Positions 34,109 to 43,525 are shown, counted from the first letter of the stretch. The stretch: DNA of 64,000 nt from Vibrio tubiashii (GCF_028551255.1 NZ_CP117029.1:868001-932000), one strand, 5' to 3'. Notes: generated from the sequence alone by a model not told the origin. Made by a program: numbers and translations.

Positions 34109-34774
34109 ATGATAGTAATCACTGGCGCTAGCAGTGGATTAGGTGCCGCATTAGCCAAGCAATATGATGAACAAGATACGCGAATCCACCTAACAGGGAG
34201 GAGTGAACAAAAGTTACTCCATGTCACCAGTCAATTGTCCTCTAACACCACTTACCAAGCATGCGACCTCGCCAACCACAATGATGTCGAGTCACTGTTT
34301 GAGCAACTGGATGAAGTGCCAGACAAGATTATTCATTGCGCTGGCAGTGGTTACTTTGGTTTGTTAGAAGAACAAAACCCTGAGCAGATTGAAGCGCTAA
34401 TCAAGAACAACCTCAGTTCAGCCATCAATGTTGTGCGAGAGTCAGTAAAACGCTACAAAGCGCAACCCGTTACCTTAGTTATGGTTATGTCTACGGCGGC
34501 GCAGCAACCTAAAGCTCAAGAGTCAACCTATTGCGCGGTGAAGTGGGCAGTGAAAGGACTTATCGAATCCGTCCGTCTGGAGCTAAAAGGTCAGCCAATG
34601 AAGATTGTTGCTATATATCCAGGTGGAATGGCGACCGAATTTTGGGCGACCAGTGGCAAGGCGTTAAATACCGATGGTTTTATGTCTGTGCAAGACGCAG
34701 CGTCCATGATCAACGGTGCGCTCACTGGGCTGGGTAATGGCTATGTGTCGGACATTACAGTAAACCGGGTGTGA
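34109..34774 (+). CDS. Short-chain dehydrogenase/reductase
   Basis: A 221-residue NAD(P)-dependent SDR. The cofactor motif TGASSGLGAALA is at the very N-terminus, HCAGSG stands at the NNAG position, and the catalytic YxxxK is STYCAVKWAVKG with the upstream serine in MSTAAQ. It is a classical-type SDR, slightly short. The substrate cannot be inferred. It lies 32 bp after nrfG and may be co-transcribed, but has no obvious link to nitrite reduction. A bidirectional terminator separates it from nrfA. Confidence 0.9.
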   Translation: MIVITGASSGLGAALAKQYDEQDTRIHLTGRSEQKLLHVTSQLSSNTTYQACDLANHNDVESLFEQLDEVPDKIIHCAGSGYFGLLEEQNPEQIEALIKNNLSSAINVVRESVKRYKAQPVTLVMVMSTAAQQPKAQESTYCAVKWAVKGLIESVRLELKGQPMKIVAIYPGGMATEFWATSGKALNTDGFMSVQDAASMINGALTGLGNGYVSDITVNRV

Positions 34775-34820
34775 GAAGAGTCATCTCAATCTATACGTCA
34801 TTCAGTGTCGCTATAAAATA

Positions 34821-34850
34821 ACAAAGCCAGCAATTGCTGGCTTTGTCTAT
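34821..34850 (+). terminator. Bidirectional terminator between the SDR gene and nrfA
   Basis: An 11-bp perfect stem ACAAAGCCAGC / GCTGGCTTTGT (34821-34831 / 34836-34846) with an AATT loop. It lies between convergent genes, and the T-runs on both sides are weak. Confidence 0.85.
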
Positions 34851-34865
34851 TAACGCTCTAGTGAC

Positions 34866-36299
34866 TTATTGCTCGTAGCTAGCTTCGCGTTGTTCCGCGG
34901 CTTTCTTCCACTCTGGGACCACAGTTTTTAAGAAGTTCTCTTTATCAGAGTTCATCTTATCCATATCCATACCCAGTGCTTGTTGTGCAGCGGCTTTAGT
35001 CGAGATATCAGGCAGCTCTACAGGATCTGTGATGCCTTTCTTAGCCAATAGACGAACGATCTTGGTGCGAGCATCTGCCGCGCGGTCTACCGCTGTACCT
35101 AATACTTCAAGTGCGACTTCTGGAGCGTGCATATGTACACCGTGTGAGGCAATAGCATAGTCCCAGCGCCATTGAGCGTGGCGGATATCTTGAAGAATAT
35201 CTTTCATCTCTTCTTCCGTGGCACCAGCTTTCCAAGCTGCGCCCGCTTCGAAGTGAGCAGCAACAATTTGCTTCTCTGCTGTCAGCTTCATGTTGAGCAC
35301 TTGAGCTTTGCGAGTAGAAACAATGTCACGTAGCTGATCTTTAGATTGCGTATGACAATTTGCGCAAGTGTCTTCGAAGCGATCAAATGGGTTACCGACT
35401 TTATGATCTGTGTAGACAGTGCCATCTTCTTTGGTCACTTTCGGCATATGACAGTCGACACACGCCACTTTGTTCTTACCATGAATACCATCACGCCATG
35501 TTTCGTAACCTGGGTGTTGCGCTTTTAACATCGGTGCTTTAGAAACTTTGTGCGTCCAATCTTTAAAGCCAAGTGCGTCGTAGTACTGTTCCATATCATC
35601 GACGGTGGTGCCCATATCCCATGGGAATTTGACGGACTTGTTTGGACCTGTGAAGTAGTACTCTACGTGGCACTGACCACAGACAGAGGCTTGTTGATCA
35701 AGACGAGATTGTTGTTCAAAAGGTTTGTCTATCGCCTGAAATGCGCGCTCAACATAAGGTTTTGCCAACGCAAGTGCGGGTTCACCGTTCTTGAATGCTT
35801 CACTGCGAGTATCATGACAGTCTGCACAACCGATAGGGTTGTTAATTTGGTCACCTAAACGAGCCCATTTGCCTTTAAAGTAACCATCTTCACCACGTTC
35901 ATCGATCACGCGACCTACGTCTGGGCTTTTACAGCTCCAACATGCCATTGGCATTGGCCCGGAAGTTTCATCTTGCGGAGCACCAGTACGCAATGTTTGG
36001 CGCACATCATCAACGGCGTAAAAGTGGCCACGAGCCTTGTTGTAATCTTTAGCGAAACCATAGCCAGCCCACAAAATCACCATATTTGGATCTTCTGCAA
36101 GCGCGTCTTCGATATGTTCGCTTTCTGAGGTGGCTTTCCAAGAGTGGTATTGATCAGGGTGCTGTTGCTCATACGCATCGTTGCGAGGATCAATTAAGCC
36201 TTTTTCTTCGGATGCAGCAAAGCTTGTGACACTCATCAGTGAAGTGGCCACAATTGCTAATGCTGCAGCGGATTTTGGTATCCAATGCAATTTATTCAC
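34866..36299 (-). CDS. nrfA: Ammonia-forming cytochrome c nitrite reductase (cytochrome c552)
   Basis: Periplasmic pentahaem enzyme that reduces nitrite to ammonium with six electrons. The 477 residues have a Sec signal (about 1-28, ending TSFAASEE) and five haem motifs: the diagnostic CWSCK for the catalytic haem with lysine ligand, then CADCH, CGQCH, CVDCH and CANCH. Active-site Tyr and His neighbours (VEYYFTG, then MHAPE) are present. It is transcribed away from nrfBCDE, with a shared 476-bp regulatory region carrying NarP- and FNR-type sites. The CXXCK site explains the specialised assembly proteins NrfE/F/G nearby. Confidence 0.99.
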   Translation of the reverse strand: MNKLHWIPKSAAALAIVATSLMSVTSFAASEEKGLIDPRNDAYEQQHPDQYHSWKATSESEHIEDALAEDPNMVILWAGYGFAKDYNKARGHFYAVDDVRQTLRTGAPQDETSGPMPMACWSCKSPDVGRVIDERGEDGYFKGKWARLGDQINNPIGCADCHDTRSEAFKNGEPALALAKPYVERAFQAIDKPFEQQSRLDQQASVCGQCHVEYYFTGPNKSVKFPWDMGTTVDDMEQYYDALGFKDWTHKVSKAPMLKAQHPGYETWRDGIHGKNKVACVDCHMPKVTKEDGTVYTDHKVGNPFDRFEDTCANCHTQSKDQLRDIVSTRKAQVLNMKLTAEKQIVAAHFEAGAAWKAGATEEEMKDILQDIRHAQWRWDYAIASHGVHMHAPEVALEVLGTAVDRAADARTKIVRLLAKKGITDPVELPDISTKAAAQQALGMDMDKMNSDKENFLKTVVPEWKKAAEQREASYEQ

Positions 36300-36429
36300 A
36301 GTGCTATCTCCGTATTCTGTTTTTTATTAGCAGCGTTGTGAACTGGCTATATTCCAAACTAAGAACTGGAGAACTGAAATAGATTGTAATAAATAGAAAT
36401 AAAATAAATAACTTAGTAATAATGCTTAA

Positions 36430-36443
36430 TTGTTCAAGATCAA
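36430..36443. promoter_or_regulatory. FNR-type binding site
   Basis: TTGTTCAAGATCAA matches the FNR consensus TTGAT-N4-ATCAA at 9 of 10 defined positions. The centre is about 137 bp before the nrfA ATG, with an AT-rich -10-like stretch at the distance expected for a site at about -41.5 of a nrfA promoter. Confidence 0.65.
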
Positions 36444-36479
36444 TTTTACCTAGTGATCCAGCTCAAATTCACTCTTATA

Positions 36480-36495
36480 TAACCCTAAAGGGGTA
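36480..36495. promoter_or_regulatory. NarL/NarP 7-2-7 binding site
   Basis: TAACCCTAAAGGGGTA fits the inverted heptamer pair TACYYMT-N2-AKRRGTA with 13 of 14 positions. NarP is the likely regulator in vibrios, which commonly have NarQ-NarP. Confidence 0.65.
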
Positions 36496-36775
36496 CTTAT
36501 TGTATGGCGGAGAGTAAAATGAAAACTATTATCATCAATGACTTACAATATTTCCCTTTGTATTTATAGGGTGATTGAGATCGAATTTTGAGCAGTTTTG
36601 CCTACCCCTTAAGTGTAGGGAGAGTAATATATTAATTGATAGCGTTGTGGCTTTTCCAAAATAAGAATTGATCTCATTTGATGTGCTTTAAGCGCATTGA
36701 AGGATTTTAATTTTTAACCGTATTTTTAATTTGTTGATTGTTTTACGAATTAGTACGGAATAAGGAAAGGATAAT

Positions 36776-37369
36776 ATGGGCAATATAAAGTTGGCCATAG
36801 TCATAATGCTTAAATCACTTCTAGCATTTTGCCTCTATGGTTATTCTCTTCATGCCGTAGCCGACACTTCAACAGTGCAGTCTGAAGACAAATCCGCACG
36901 CCATGAAGTCACGCTTATCCGTGACAAGGATTATAAGTGTATCCAATGTCATAAGGATTCGCAGCAGACCATCCATCAAACACACACCACTGAGAAATTT
37001 GAGCAGATCGGCAAAACGCTGAACTGTACCACCTGTCACGGCAACATTGGGCCTGACCATCGTGAAGGGGCGCCAGTCGTGACTAAGTACGCGCCAGCTC
37101 AATCACAGGTGGGAAGTGACAAGGTGCAAATGCCGCATCAGGGAATACTCGATGCGAATAGCCAGTGTACCAACTGTCATACTTCAGAGCGGTTACATAA
37201 AGCGAGCTGGACGCATGACGTGCATGCCAAAAATCTTACCTGTTCAAATTGCCACAATGTTCACGCTGAGAAAAAGTCGAAAATTCTTAGCCTAGAACGT
37301 AAGGACAAAATCAAGATGTGCGTGGATTGTCACTCGGATATCACCCAGCTAAAAGAAGAGGAGAAGTAG
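36776..37369 (+). CDS. nrfB: Pentahaem cytochrome c NrfB
   Basis: Periplasmic electron carrier that passes electrons from NrfC/NrfD to NrfA. The 197 residues have a Sec signal (about 1-30, LLAFCLYGYSLHAVA) and five CXXCH motifs: CIQCH, CTTCH, CTNCH, CSNCH and CVDCH. The start at 36776 has AAAGGA upstream. A second in-frame ATG ten codons later would still leave a signal peptide. First gene of the nrfBCDE operon, with 1 bp separating it from nrfC. Confidence 0.96.
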   Translation: MGNIKLAIVIMLKSLLAFCLYGYSLHAVADTSTVQSEDKSARHEVTLIRDKDYKCIQCHKDSQQTIHQTHTTEKFEQIGKTLNCTTCHGNIGPDHREGAPVVTKYAPAQSQVGSDKVQMPHQGILDANSQCTNCHTSERLHKASWTHDVHAKNLTCSNCHNVHAEKKSKILSLERKDKIKMCVDCHSDITQLKEEEK

Positions 37370-37370
37370 T

Positions 37371-38057
37371 ATGAGTTGCTCAAGACGAAACTTCTTAACT
37401 GGCGCAGGCGCAGTTATCTTCACTACGGGTGTGGCGGGAACCGCTGTTATCAGTAGTCGAAAAACACTCGCAAATGTTGAACAAGATGGTAATAAGCTTT
37501 ACGGAATGGTTCATGATGAAACCGCTTGTATTGGTTGTACCGCTTGTACGGATGCTTGTCGTGATGTGAATAAGGTTCCTGAAGGCGTATCACGCCTCGA
37601 AATTATACGCAGCGAACCACAGGGTGAGTTCCCGAATGTTGATTACCGTTTTACCCGCAAATCTTGTCAGCATTGTGAAAATCCTCCTTGCGTCTATGTC
37701 TGCCCAACAGGTGCGGCGTACAAAGATGAGAAAACAGGTATTGTTGATGTCCACAAAGAGAAATGCGTTGGCTGTGGCTACTGTTTAGCTGCTTGTCCGT
37801 ATCAAGTGCGTTTCTTTAATCCTGAAGATCACTCGGCTGATAAATGTAACTTCTGCCGCGATACCAACCTTGCCAAGGGCAAATTACCTGCTTGTGTTGA
37901 GTCTTGCCCAACCAAGGCGCTGATATTTGGAGACCTCAACGATCCAAATAGCGAAATTAACCAAGTGTTAAACAGCGAAGTCGTTTATCGAGACAAGGCA
38001 CACTTAGGCACTAAGCCTAAATTGTACAAAGTGCCTCATCAGAAAGGGGAGGTTTAA
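37371..38057 (+). CDS. nrfC: Ferredoxin-type [4Fe-4S] protein NrfC
   Basis: Periplasmic iron-sulfur subunit linking membrane NrfD to NrfB. The N-terminus has a twin-arginine signal (SRRNFLTGAGAVIFTTGVAG). Four cysteine groups for four [4Fe-4S] clusters follow: CIGCTACTDAC, CQHCENPPCVYVCP, CVGCGYCLAACP and CNFCRDT...ACVESCP. The 228 residues match the family. Coupled closely to nrfB and nrfD, with 1- and 2-bp gaps. Confidence 0.97.
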   Translation: MSCSRRNFLTGAGAVIFTTGVAGTAVISSRKTLANVEQDGNKLYGMVHDETACIGCTACTDACRDVNKVPEGVSRLEIIRSEPQGEFPNVDYRFTRKSCQHCENPPCVYVCPTGAAYKDEKTGIVDVHKEKCVGCGYCLAACPYQVRFFNPEDHSADKCNFCRDTNLAKGKLPACVESCPTKALIFGDLNDPNSEINQVLNSEVVYRDKAHLGTKPKLYKVPHQKGEV

Positions 38058-38059
38058 TC

Positions 38060-39031
38060 ATGACTGGTTTTGAAAGTGCATTCCACTTTGACTCCCTGGT
38101 GTGGGATTGGATTATTGCGGTTTACCTGTTTTTAGCGGGTATGTCTGCAGGAGCGGTAATGATTGCGCTTTATCTAAGGCGCAAAGTGATTGAAGGGGAT
38201 CCGGCGAAAAACGGGATCTTGAAGGCGATGGCATGGCTAGCGCCATTTGGCATCATTTCGGGTCTAACGATCTTGATTTTCCACCTGACCAAACCTTTGG
38301 AGTTCTGGAAGATCATGATTTACTTCAATATGAACTCCGTGATGTCGATGGGGGTTATCCTATTCCAGGTCTACATGGTCGTCTTGTTTATCTGGATTGG
38401 TATTCTGTTCCGTCATCAAATTATCGGTTTTGCTGAAGGTAAACTGCCTAGCAAGTTGCTCGATTTTGTCGATGGATTCTTAATTAAATCAGGCAAATAC
38501 AACAACGCGATTGAACTCTTTTTAGGCTTCCTTGCGGTTGTTCTTGCTGCTTATACTGGCTTCCTGCTTTCAGCATTGAAAACATACCCAATGCTGAACA
38601 ATCCAGTGTTGCCAATTTTGTTCTTGTTCTCCAGCCTTTCATCTGGAGCGGCTGCTTGTTTGATGTTTGGCATCTTGGTTTTCAAAGAGTCAGCGACAAG
38701 TCCAAGTGTTTCTTGGGTGCATAGTTTCGAGCGACCTGTGGTGCTGTTTGAGCTGTTCGTGCTCGTTACCTTCTTTACCGGGCTTATTTTTAGCGGTGGT
38801 CAGAATGAAGTTGCGGCTTGGAATGCGATCGGTGGCGGCTTCTGGTCGAACTGGTTCTGGTTTGGGGTAGTGTTAATTGGCATGCTGTTACCTTTGACGC
38901 TTAATGCGGTTGCGCCAAAAGAGACACGCCACAATGGTGGGTATATCTTTATGGTGACCACTTTAAGCTTGGTCGGTGTGCTTATGCTACGAACCTTTAT
39001 CCTCTATGCAGGCCAGATGACGGTAGTGTAA
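38060..39031 (+). CDS. nrfD: Membrane quinol-oxidising subunit NrfD
   Basis: Polytopic inner-membrane protein of the NrfD/PsrC family that oxidises menaquinol or ubiquinol and hands electrons to NrfC. The 323 residues form eight or so hydrophobic helices, beginning WIIAVYLFLAGMSAGAVMIA, a hallmark of this family, and ending GVLMLRTFILYAGQM. It sits 2 bp after nrfC. Confidence 0.96.
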   Translation: MTGFESAFHFDSLVWDWIIAVYLFLAGMSAGAVMIALYLRRKVIEGDPAKNGILKAMAWLAPFGIISGLTILIFHLTKPLEFWKIMIYFNMNSVMSMGVILFQVYMVVLFIWIGILFRHQIIGFAEGKLPSKLLDFVDGFLIKSGKYNNAIELFLGFLAVVLAAYTGFLLSALKTYPMLNNPVLPILFLFSSLSSGAAACLMFGILVFKESATSPSVSWVHSFERPVVLFELFVLVTFFTGLIFSGGQNEVAAWNAIGGGFWSNWFWFGVVLIGMLLPLTLNAVAPKETRHNGGYIFMVTTLSLVGVLMLRTFILYAGQMTVV

Positions 39032-39033
39032 GT

Positions 39034-40929
39034 ATGGTCGGAGAGCTAGGACACTTTGCATTAGTCTGGGTCGCGGTTTCAAGTTCGCTTATCTCGGCGG
39101 CTTATGCATGGAACAAATGGCAACAGCGAAGTGCCACTCTCTCTTTATCATTGTTAGCAAGGCTTAATGGCGTTGTTGCGTCGTTAAGTCTTGTCCTTCT
39201 TGGCTACCTATTTGTTAGTGATCAGTTCCAGTTTCATTATGTCGCCTCTCACTCGAACACAGCGTTGCCTGATTTTTTCAAAATTGCAGCGGTGTGGGGA
39301 GGTCACGAAGGCTCGATGCTATTTTGGGTGTTCACTCTAGCTATCTGGTCGGCCTGTATCTCTTTTGTTCAACAGACTTGCAAAAAATACCTTGATGATG
39401 TGCTGTGGGTGATGCAGTTGTTTATCGCAGCGTTTGGCTGGTTTACCCTGATCGCTTCTAATCCATTCTCTTATTCTGAAGTTTGGTTAGAGCAAGGTCG
39501 AGATCTCAATCCGATGCTGCAAGATATCGGATTGATCTTCCATCCACCGCTGCTCTATCTAGGCTATATCGGGTTTTCTACCGTGTTGGCGTTTGCCCTC
39601 GCTGCACTAATGCAAGAAACGTTCGTCGATGATTGGGTAAAGCTAGCAACTCCTTGGGCAATATCCGCATGGGCATTTTTGACCTTAGGTATCTTGGTCG
39701 GATCTTGGTGGGCTTATAATGAACTGGGCTGGGGAGGCTGGTGGTTCTGGGATCCTGTTGAAAATGCATCACTTTTGCCGTGGTTAACAGGGACTGCATT
39801 ACTGCACGCTTTACTTGCGGCTAGTCGCTATCAGCAGCAGCGAAGAACTGCTCTAGCACTAGCATTGGTAACTTTTAGCCTGAGTATTCTAGGCACTTTT
39901 ATCGTGCGCTCTGGCGTACTGACATCAGTACACGCTTTTGCGGTGGATCCCGGTAAAGGTCTGGCTTTGTTAGCCATTCTTGCTGTGACCTTGATTGGTT
40001 CATTTGCCTTGCTGTTTGAGCGAGGCGAGGCCATCAAGAGTCAACACGTTCAATCGCTCTTTGGCCGCAGTTATCTTGCCATCGCTTCTGTCGGCATGCT
40101 TGCGGTGGCGACGTTTACTGTTTTTCTCGGTACTTTCTACCCTATGGTGTATGAACTTGTAGGGTTAGGCTCGGTATCGGTTGGTGCTCCCTATTTTAAT
40201 ACCTTGTTCTTACCTTTAGTTCTGCTTGCTCTCATTGGTATGGGGTTGGTTCCATTACTTAAGTGGCATAAAGGCAGTCACTATTCCAAACAGCAGATCG
40301 TCTTGTTATTTATCACGTCTATGCTCATCGGCACGGTGATGTATTGGTTGCAAGATATGTGGTTCTCGTTAGCAGTCTCTGTGGTCTGGGGGCTAGGGGC
40401 TTGGGTGATAATCAGTCACTTGTTATTGGTGGTGAAGCAGCAAAAGCTTACCTTTATGGTGCTTGCTCACATTGGTCTGGCGATGAGCAGTATTGGCGCA
40501 GTGATGAATGCAGAGCATTCTTTCGAAGTGAACCATAAAATGGCTGCAGGTAGCACTTTGGAATTTGGTGAGTGGCAAGTCGAGTACCTTGATACTCATT
40601 GGGTTATTGGCCCTAACTATAGCGCTGAACAGGCGGAATTGAAGTTCTCCTCCGAACAGCGAAGCTTTACCCTGATACCAGAGCGTCGTCATTATCCCGT
40701 TCGAGTGATGAATATGAGTGAACCTGCAATCCGGCCATTTTGGCATGGTGACTACTATGTCACGCTAGGTAGTAAAGTTGATGCTGATTCTTATGCGGTC
40801 AAGATCCAATATAAGGCGTATATCAGTTGGATTTGGGGCGGGGCGCTAGTCGCTATGCTCGGTGCTGTGTTACCTTTTCTCTCTCGTCGACGAAAGGAAG
40901 TGGCTCATGGCTTTATCAAGCAAGCATAA
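39034..40929 (+). CDS. nrfE: Cytochrome c-type biogenesis haem lyase NrfE (CcmF family)
   Basis: Membrane haem lyase component dedicated to NrfA maturation. The 631 residues carry the CcmF family features: many membrane helices, the tryptophan-rich WWD domain (NELGWGGWWFWDPVENASLL) and flanking periplasmic histidines such as VWGGHEGSMLFW. I name it NrfE rather than CcmF because of its place inside the nrf operon. A general CcmF is expected elsewhere in the genome. Its last 23 bp overlap the DsbE-like gene. Confidence 0.93.
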   Translation: MVGELGHFALVWVAVSSSLISAAYAWNKWQQRSATLSLSLLARLNGVVASLSLVLLGYLFVSDQFQFHYVASHSNTALPDFFKIAAVWGGHEGSMLFWVFTLAIWSACISFVQQTCKKYLDDVLWVMQLFIAAFGWFTLIASNPFSYSEVWLEQGRDLNPMLQDIGLIFHPPLLYLGYIGFSTVLAFALAALMQETFVDDWVKLATPWAISAWAFLTLGILVGSWWAYNELGWGGWWFWDPVENASLLPWLTGTALLHALLAASRYQQQRRTALALALVTFSLSILGTFIVRSGVLTSVHAFAVDPGKGLALLAILAVTLIGSFALLFERGEAIKSQHVQSLFGRSYLAIASVGMLAVATFTVFLGTFYPMVYELVGLGSVSVGAPYFNTLFLPLVLLALIGMGLVPLLKWHKGSHYSKQQIVLLFITSMLIGTVMYWLQDMWFSLAVSVVWGLGAWVIISHLLLVVKQQKLTFMVLAHIGLAMSSIGAVMNAEHSFEVNHKMAAGSTLEFGEWQVEYLDTHWVIGPNYSAEQAELKFSSEQRSFTLIPERRHYPVRVMNMSEPAIRPFWHGDYYVTLGSKVDADSYAVKIQYKAYISWIWGGALVAMLGAVLPFLSRRRKEVAHGFIKQA

Positions 40930-41446
40930 AATTACCCTCTTTAGCGTGGTTTTATTGGGCTTTATTGGCTTTCTTGTCGCAGGGCTTAACACCCAGCAGT
41001 TTGGTCCTGCGTCCCAGCCCGTGGTTAGGCAGTTTCCAACACAATCAATAGCGCTGCTTATGAAGCAGGAACAAGCGCAAAGCACGCAGCTATTCCGCCA
41101 TGAATATCAGCTAGTGAATGTATGGGCATCATGGTGTGGCGTATGTCGTAAAGAACATGCTTACCTTAATCAGCTTGCGAAACTCGGCATTCCTATCATT
41201 GGATTAAATTACCGTGATCAACGTTCAGGTGCGGTGAACTATCTTGGCCAGCTTGGTAATCCCTATAGTGACATTATGTTCGACCCCAAAGGCGTGCTCT
41301 CTCTAGATCTCGGAGTGGTAGGAACGCCAGAAACTTACCTCGTCGATCAAAATGGGGCGATTGTTTATAAACATCTCGGCGTACTGAATCAAAAAGTATG
41401 GGACAAGCACTTTGCTGATTTCTTTGCTAGTGGGGCGAACTCATGA
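40907..41446 (+). CDS. DsbE/CcmG-like thioredoxin protein of the nrf operon
   Basis: A 179-residue membrane-anchored periplasmic thioredoxin. The start at 40907 (MALSSKHKITLFSVV) has AGGAAG upstream, and the N-terminal helix (FSVVLLGFIGFLVAGL) is an anchor. The active site is WASWCGVCRKEH, and GVVGTPETYLVD is the cis-proline loop. CcmG/DsbE proteins keep apocytochrome cysteines reduced for haem attachment, so here it probably serves NrfA CXXCK. E. coli nrf has no such gene, while other bacteria do. Overlaps nrfE by 23 bp and nrfF by 4 bp. Confidence 0.93.
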   Translation: MALSSKHKITLFSVVLLGFIGFLVAGLNTQQFGPASQPVVRQFPTQSIALLMKQEQAQSTQLFRHEYQLVNVWASWCGVCRKEHAYLNQLAKLGIPIIGLNYRDQRSGAVNYLGQLGNPYSDIMFDPKGVLSLDLGVVGTPETYLVDQNGAIVYKHLGVLNQKVWDKHFADFFASGANS

Positions 41447-41898
41447 GCTTAAGGTTGGCTTCTGTGCAATACCTGTTGTTATTGCTTTCGATAGTAGCGC
41501 CACTAAGTCTTGCGAGTGCAAATCAAGATATCTTTGCAGCGGCTACGACAGAGCAAAACGTTCAAGTCGAGCTGTTTCAATTCGATTCGCCACATAAACA
41601 AAAGGTTGCGATTGAACTGGCAAAATCATTACGTTGCCCACAGTGTCAGAATCAAAATTTAGTCGAGTCCAACTCGCCGATTGCGAAAGACTTACGCTTG
41701 ATTGTGTTTAGTAAAATCAATCAAGGCCAAAGCGAACAGCAAGTGATTGATTTTATGACAGCTAGATATGGTGAATTTGTTCTCTATAAGCCTACCTTTA
41801 GCGCTAGCAATGCACTACTTTGGTTAGCGCCTGCTTTCCTTCTGCTACTGTTTTTTATCGTTTCCCTAAAACGAGTCCGAACCAAGCATCAGCAATAA
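41443..41898 (+). CDS. nrfF: Haem lyase subunit NrfF (CcmH family)
   Basis: A 151-residue redox protein with an N-terminal signal or anchor, the CcmH/NrfF motif LRCPQCQNQNLVESNSPIAKD (CxxC in LRCPQCQ) and a C-terminal membrane helix (LLWLAPAFLLLLFFIVSL). It reduces the apo-haem site and works with NrfE and NrfG. Start overlaps the DsbE-like gene (ATGA). Last recognised gene of the nrfBCDE operon. Confidence 0.94.
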   Translation: MSLRLASVQYLLLLLSIVAPLSLASANQDIFAAATTEQNVQVELFQFDSPHKQKVAIELAKSLRCPQCQNQNLVESNSPIAKDLRLIVFSKINQGQSEQQVIDFMTARYGEFVLYKPTFSASNALLWLAPAFLLLLFFIVSLKRVRTKHQQ

Positions 41899-41986
41899 CC
41901 TCGCCGTGGCTATTCGCTATTATCTATCACTCTAATATGCAATAACTGATAGCAAAATATGCCAATTGGTATAGAGTGGAGTCTAA

Positions 41987-42469
41987 TTGAATTCCAGCAG
42001 TGACATAGCAGTGCGTTACGCGTTAGAACAATATGATAAACATGGTTTTTTAAGAGCACCAAAACTGGTTTGGCTAGGGTGGTTGTTCTTAGCTAAAGCT
42101 TGGGTCGTGTTTGTGGTCGCCGGTGCCAGTCGTGAGAGTGGCAGTAAAATTCTTTCGATAGTTTACCCAGACCATAACATGCTTTATCTCGGGCTAGCGA
42201 TGGGAATTCCGAGTATTCTATTAATGTGGATGGTGAGTCTGCGCAGTCCAGAGCGAACATGGATAAATCACATTGTGGCTTACGGTAGAGGGATTACACT
42301 TGTGACCGCAGCCGCTCAGCTATCTCAAACTCTGTATCATGTCTACCTAGTCCATGGTGCATTTAGCTGGACAAATGGCGCTGTGATGTTGCTGCTATTA
42401 TGGTTGATTATTTACTTCGCTAAGAGTCGTAGTGTCAGAGATAGCTTTAAGAAAGTTCCGACACAGTAA
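41987..42469 (+). CDS. DUF2919 family membrane protein
   Basis: A 160-residue inner-membrane protein with about four hydrophobic helices. The N-terminal YDKHGFLRAPKLVWLGWLFLAKAWVVF is the DUF2919 signature. The start is TTG at 41987, supported by GGAG five bases upstream. No in-frame ATG exists before the conserved region, so this non-ATG start is needed. Function is unknown. It stands between nrfF (88-bp gap) and the peroxidase gene. Confidence 0.87.
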   Translation: MNSSSDIAVRYALEQYDKHGFLRAPKLVWLGWLFLAKAWVVFVVAGASRESGSKILSIVYPDHNMLYLGLAMGIPSILLMWMVSLRSPERTWINHIVAYGRGITLVTAAAQLSQTLYHVYLVHGAFSWTNGAVMLLLLWLIIYFAKSRSVRDSFKKVPTQ

Positions 42470-42551
42470 ACTTCCCCAGTGATGATCGCCATCAATATAC
42501 AAACTTAAAAACGAAATACACTAAGCAAAAAAATCGAGTGAGGAATTAAAA

Positions 42552-43454
42552 ATGTCATACCCTCAAAGTGCAATTCTTCCTGAAGCAGGTCCTTTCGCGC
42601 AATACACCTTGCTTAAGGTCAATCAAAACGAAACTAAAGTGTTGGAGCAGCTGCAAGCTCTACCGACGTTAGTTGAAGAACTCAATACGCAGCAACCTGG
42701 TGCAGAGCTAACGCTGTCTATTGCGTTTACTAAGGCCTTTTGGAGCAAGCTCGATATGGCTGTGCCAACAGAGCTTATCGACTTCCCACAACTCGGTGAA
42801 GGCGATGTCGTTGCACCTAGTTCTGATGTTGATGTATTGATTCACTGCCACTCGAACCGTCATGACCTGCATTTTTACTTATTGCGTAAATTCTTTGCGC
42901 AAGTGTCAGAAGATGTAGCTGTCATTGATGAAACATACGGCTACCGCTATTTAGATTCGCGTGATATGACGGACTTTGTCGATGGTACAGAAAACCCGAA
43001 AGACGCTCAGCGTGAAGAAGTGGCCATCATTCCACAAGGTGAATTTGCTGGTGGCAGTTATGTGATGGTGCAACGTTTCATCCATAACTTACCTTCTTGG
43101 AACCGCTTGAATGTGTCAGCGCAAGAAAAAGTGATTGGCCGTACTAAGCCAGATTCTATTGAACTTGATGACGTTCCAGCAGCCTCGCACGTAGGGCGCG
43201 TAGATATTAAAGAAGAGGGTAAGGGCCTGAAAATTGTACGCCATAGCCTGCCTTACGGTAGTGTGTCTGGTGAACATGGCCTGTTGTTCATTGCTTACTG
43301 TAATACCCTACATAACTTTAAAGCGATGCTCGAAAGTATGTATGGCGTGACGGACGGTAAGACAGACCAACTGCTTCGTTTTACTAAAGCGGTAACGGGC
43401 GCTTACTTCTTTGCCCCTTCTAGTGAAATGTTATCGGGCTTAAAGCTTAAGTAA
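42552..43454 (+). CDS. Dye-decolourising (DyP-type) haem peroxidase, YfeX-like
   Basis: A 300-residue haem peroxidase. The conserved GxxDG element is DFVDGTENP, carrying the distal aspartate. The proximal haem ligand is the histidine in ASHVGRVDIKEEGKGLKIVR, followed by SLPYGSVSGEHGLLF. There is no Tat signal, so it is cytoplasmic, like E. coli YfeX. The physiological substrate is uncertain and may be porphyrinogens. GAGG precedes the ATG. Monocistronic, with a strong terminator. Confidence 0.95.
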   Translation: MSYPQSAILPEAGPFAQYTLLKVNQNETKVLEQLQALPTLVEELNTQQPGAELTLSIAFTKAFWSKLDMAVPTELIDFPQLGEGDVVAPSSDVDVLIHCHSNRHDLHFYLLRKFFAQVSEDVAVIDETYGYRYLDSRDMTDFVDGTENPKDAQREEVAIIPQGEFAGGSYVMVQRFIHNLPSWNRLNVSAQEKVIGRTKPDSIELDDVPAASHVGRVDIKEEGKGLKIVRHSLPYGSVSGEHGLLFIAYCNTLHNFKAMLESMYGVTDGKTDQLLRFTKAVTGAYFFAPSSEMLSGLKLK

Positions 43455-43485
43455 ACTGATACAACACTCGCTACTTCAAAGATTT

Positions 43486-43515
43486 AAAACCGAACCTTAG
43501 AGTTCGGTTTTTTGC
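43486..43515 (+). terminator. Terminator of the peroxidase gene
   Basis: A 10-bp perfect stem AAAACCGAAC / GTTCGGTTTT (43486-43495 / 43502-43511) followed by TT. Confidence 0.93.
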
Positions 43516-43525
43516 ATTTTTTCAT

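Larger units (their letters stand above)
36300..36775. promoter_or_regulatory. Divergent regulatory region of nrfA and nrfBCDE
   Basis: 476 AT-rich bases without a supported gene. It contains an FNR-type site (36430-36443), a NarL/NarP 7-2-7 site (36480-36495), an imperfect dyad CCTAC...GTAGG (36601-36619), and a 16-codon open frame with GGAGAG before its ATG (36519-36569). The layout fits anaerobic, nitrite- or nitrate-responsive control of both operons. Confidence 0.75.
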
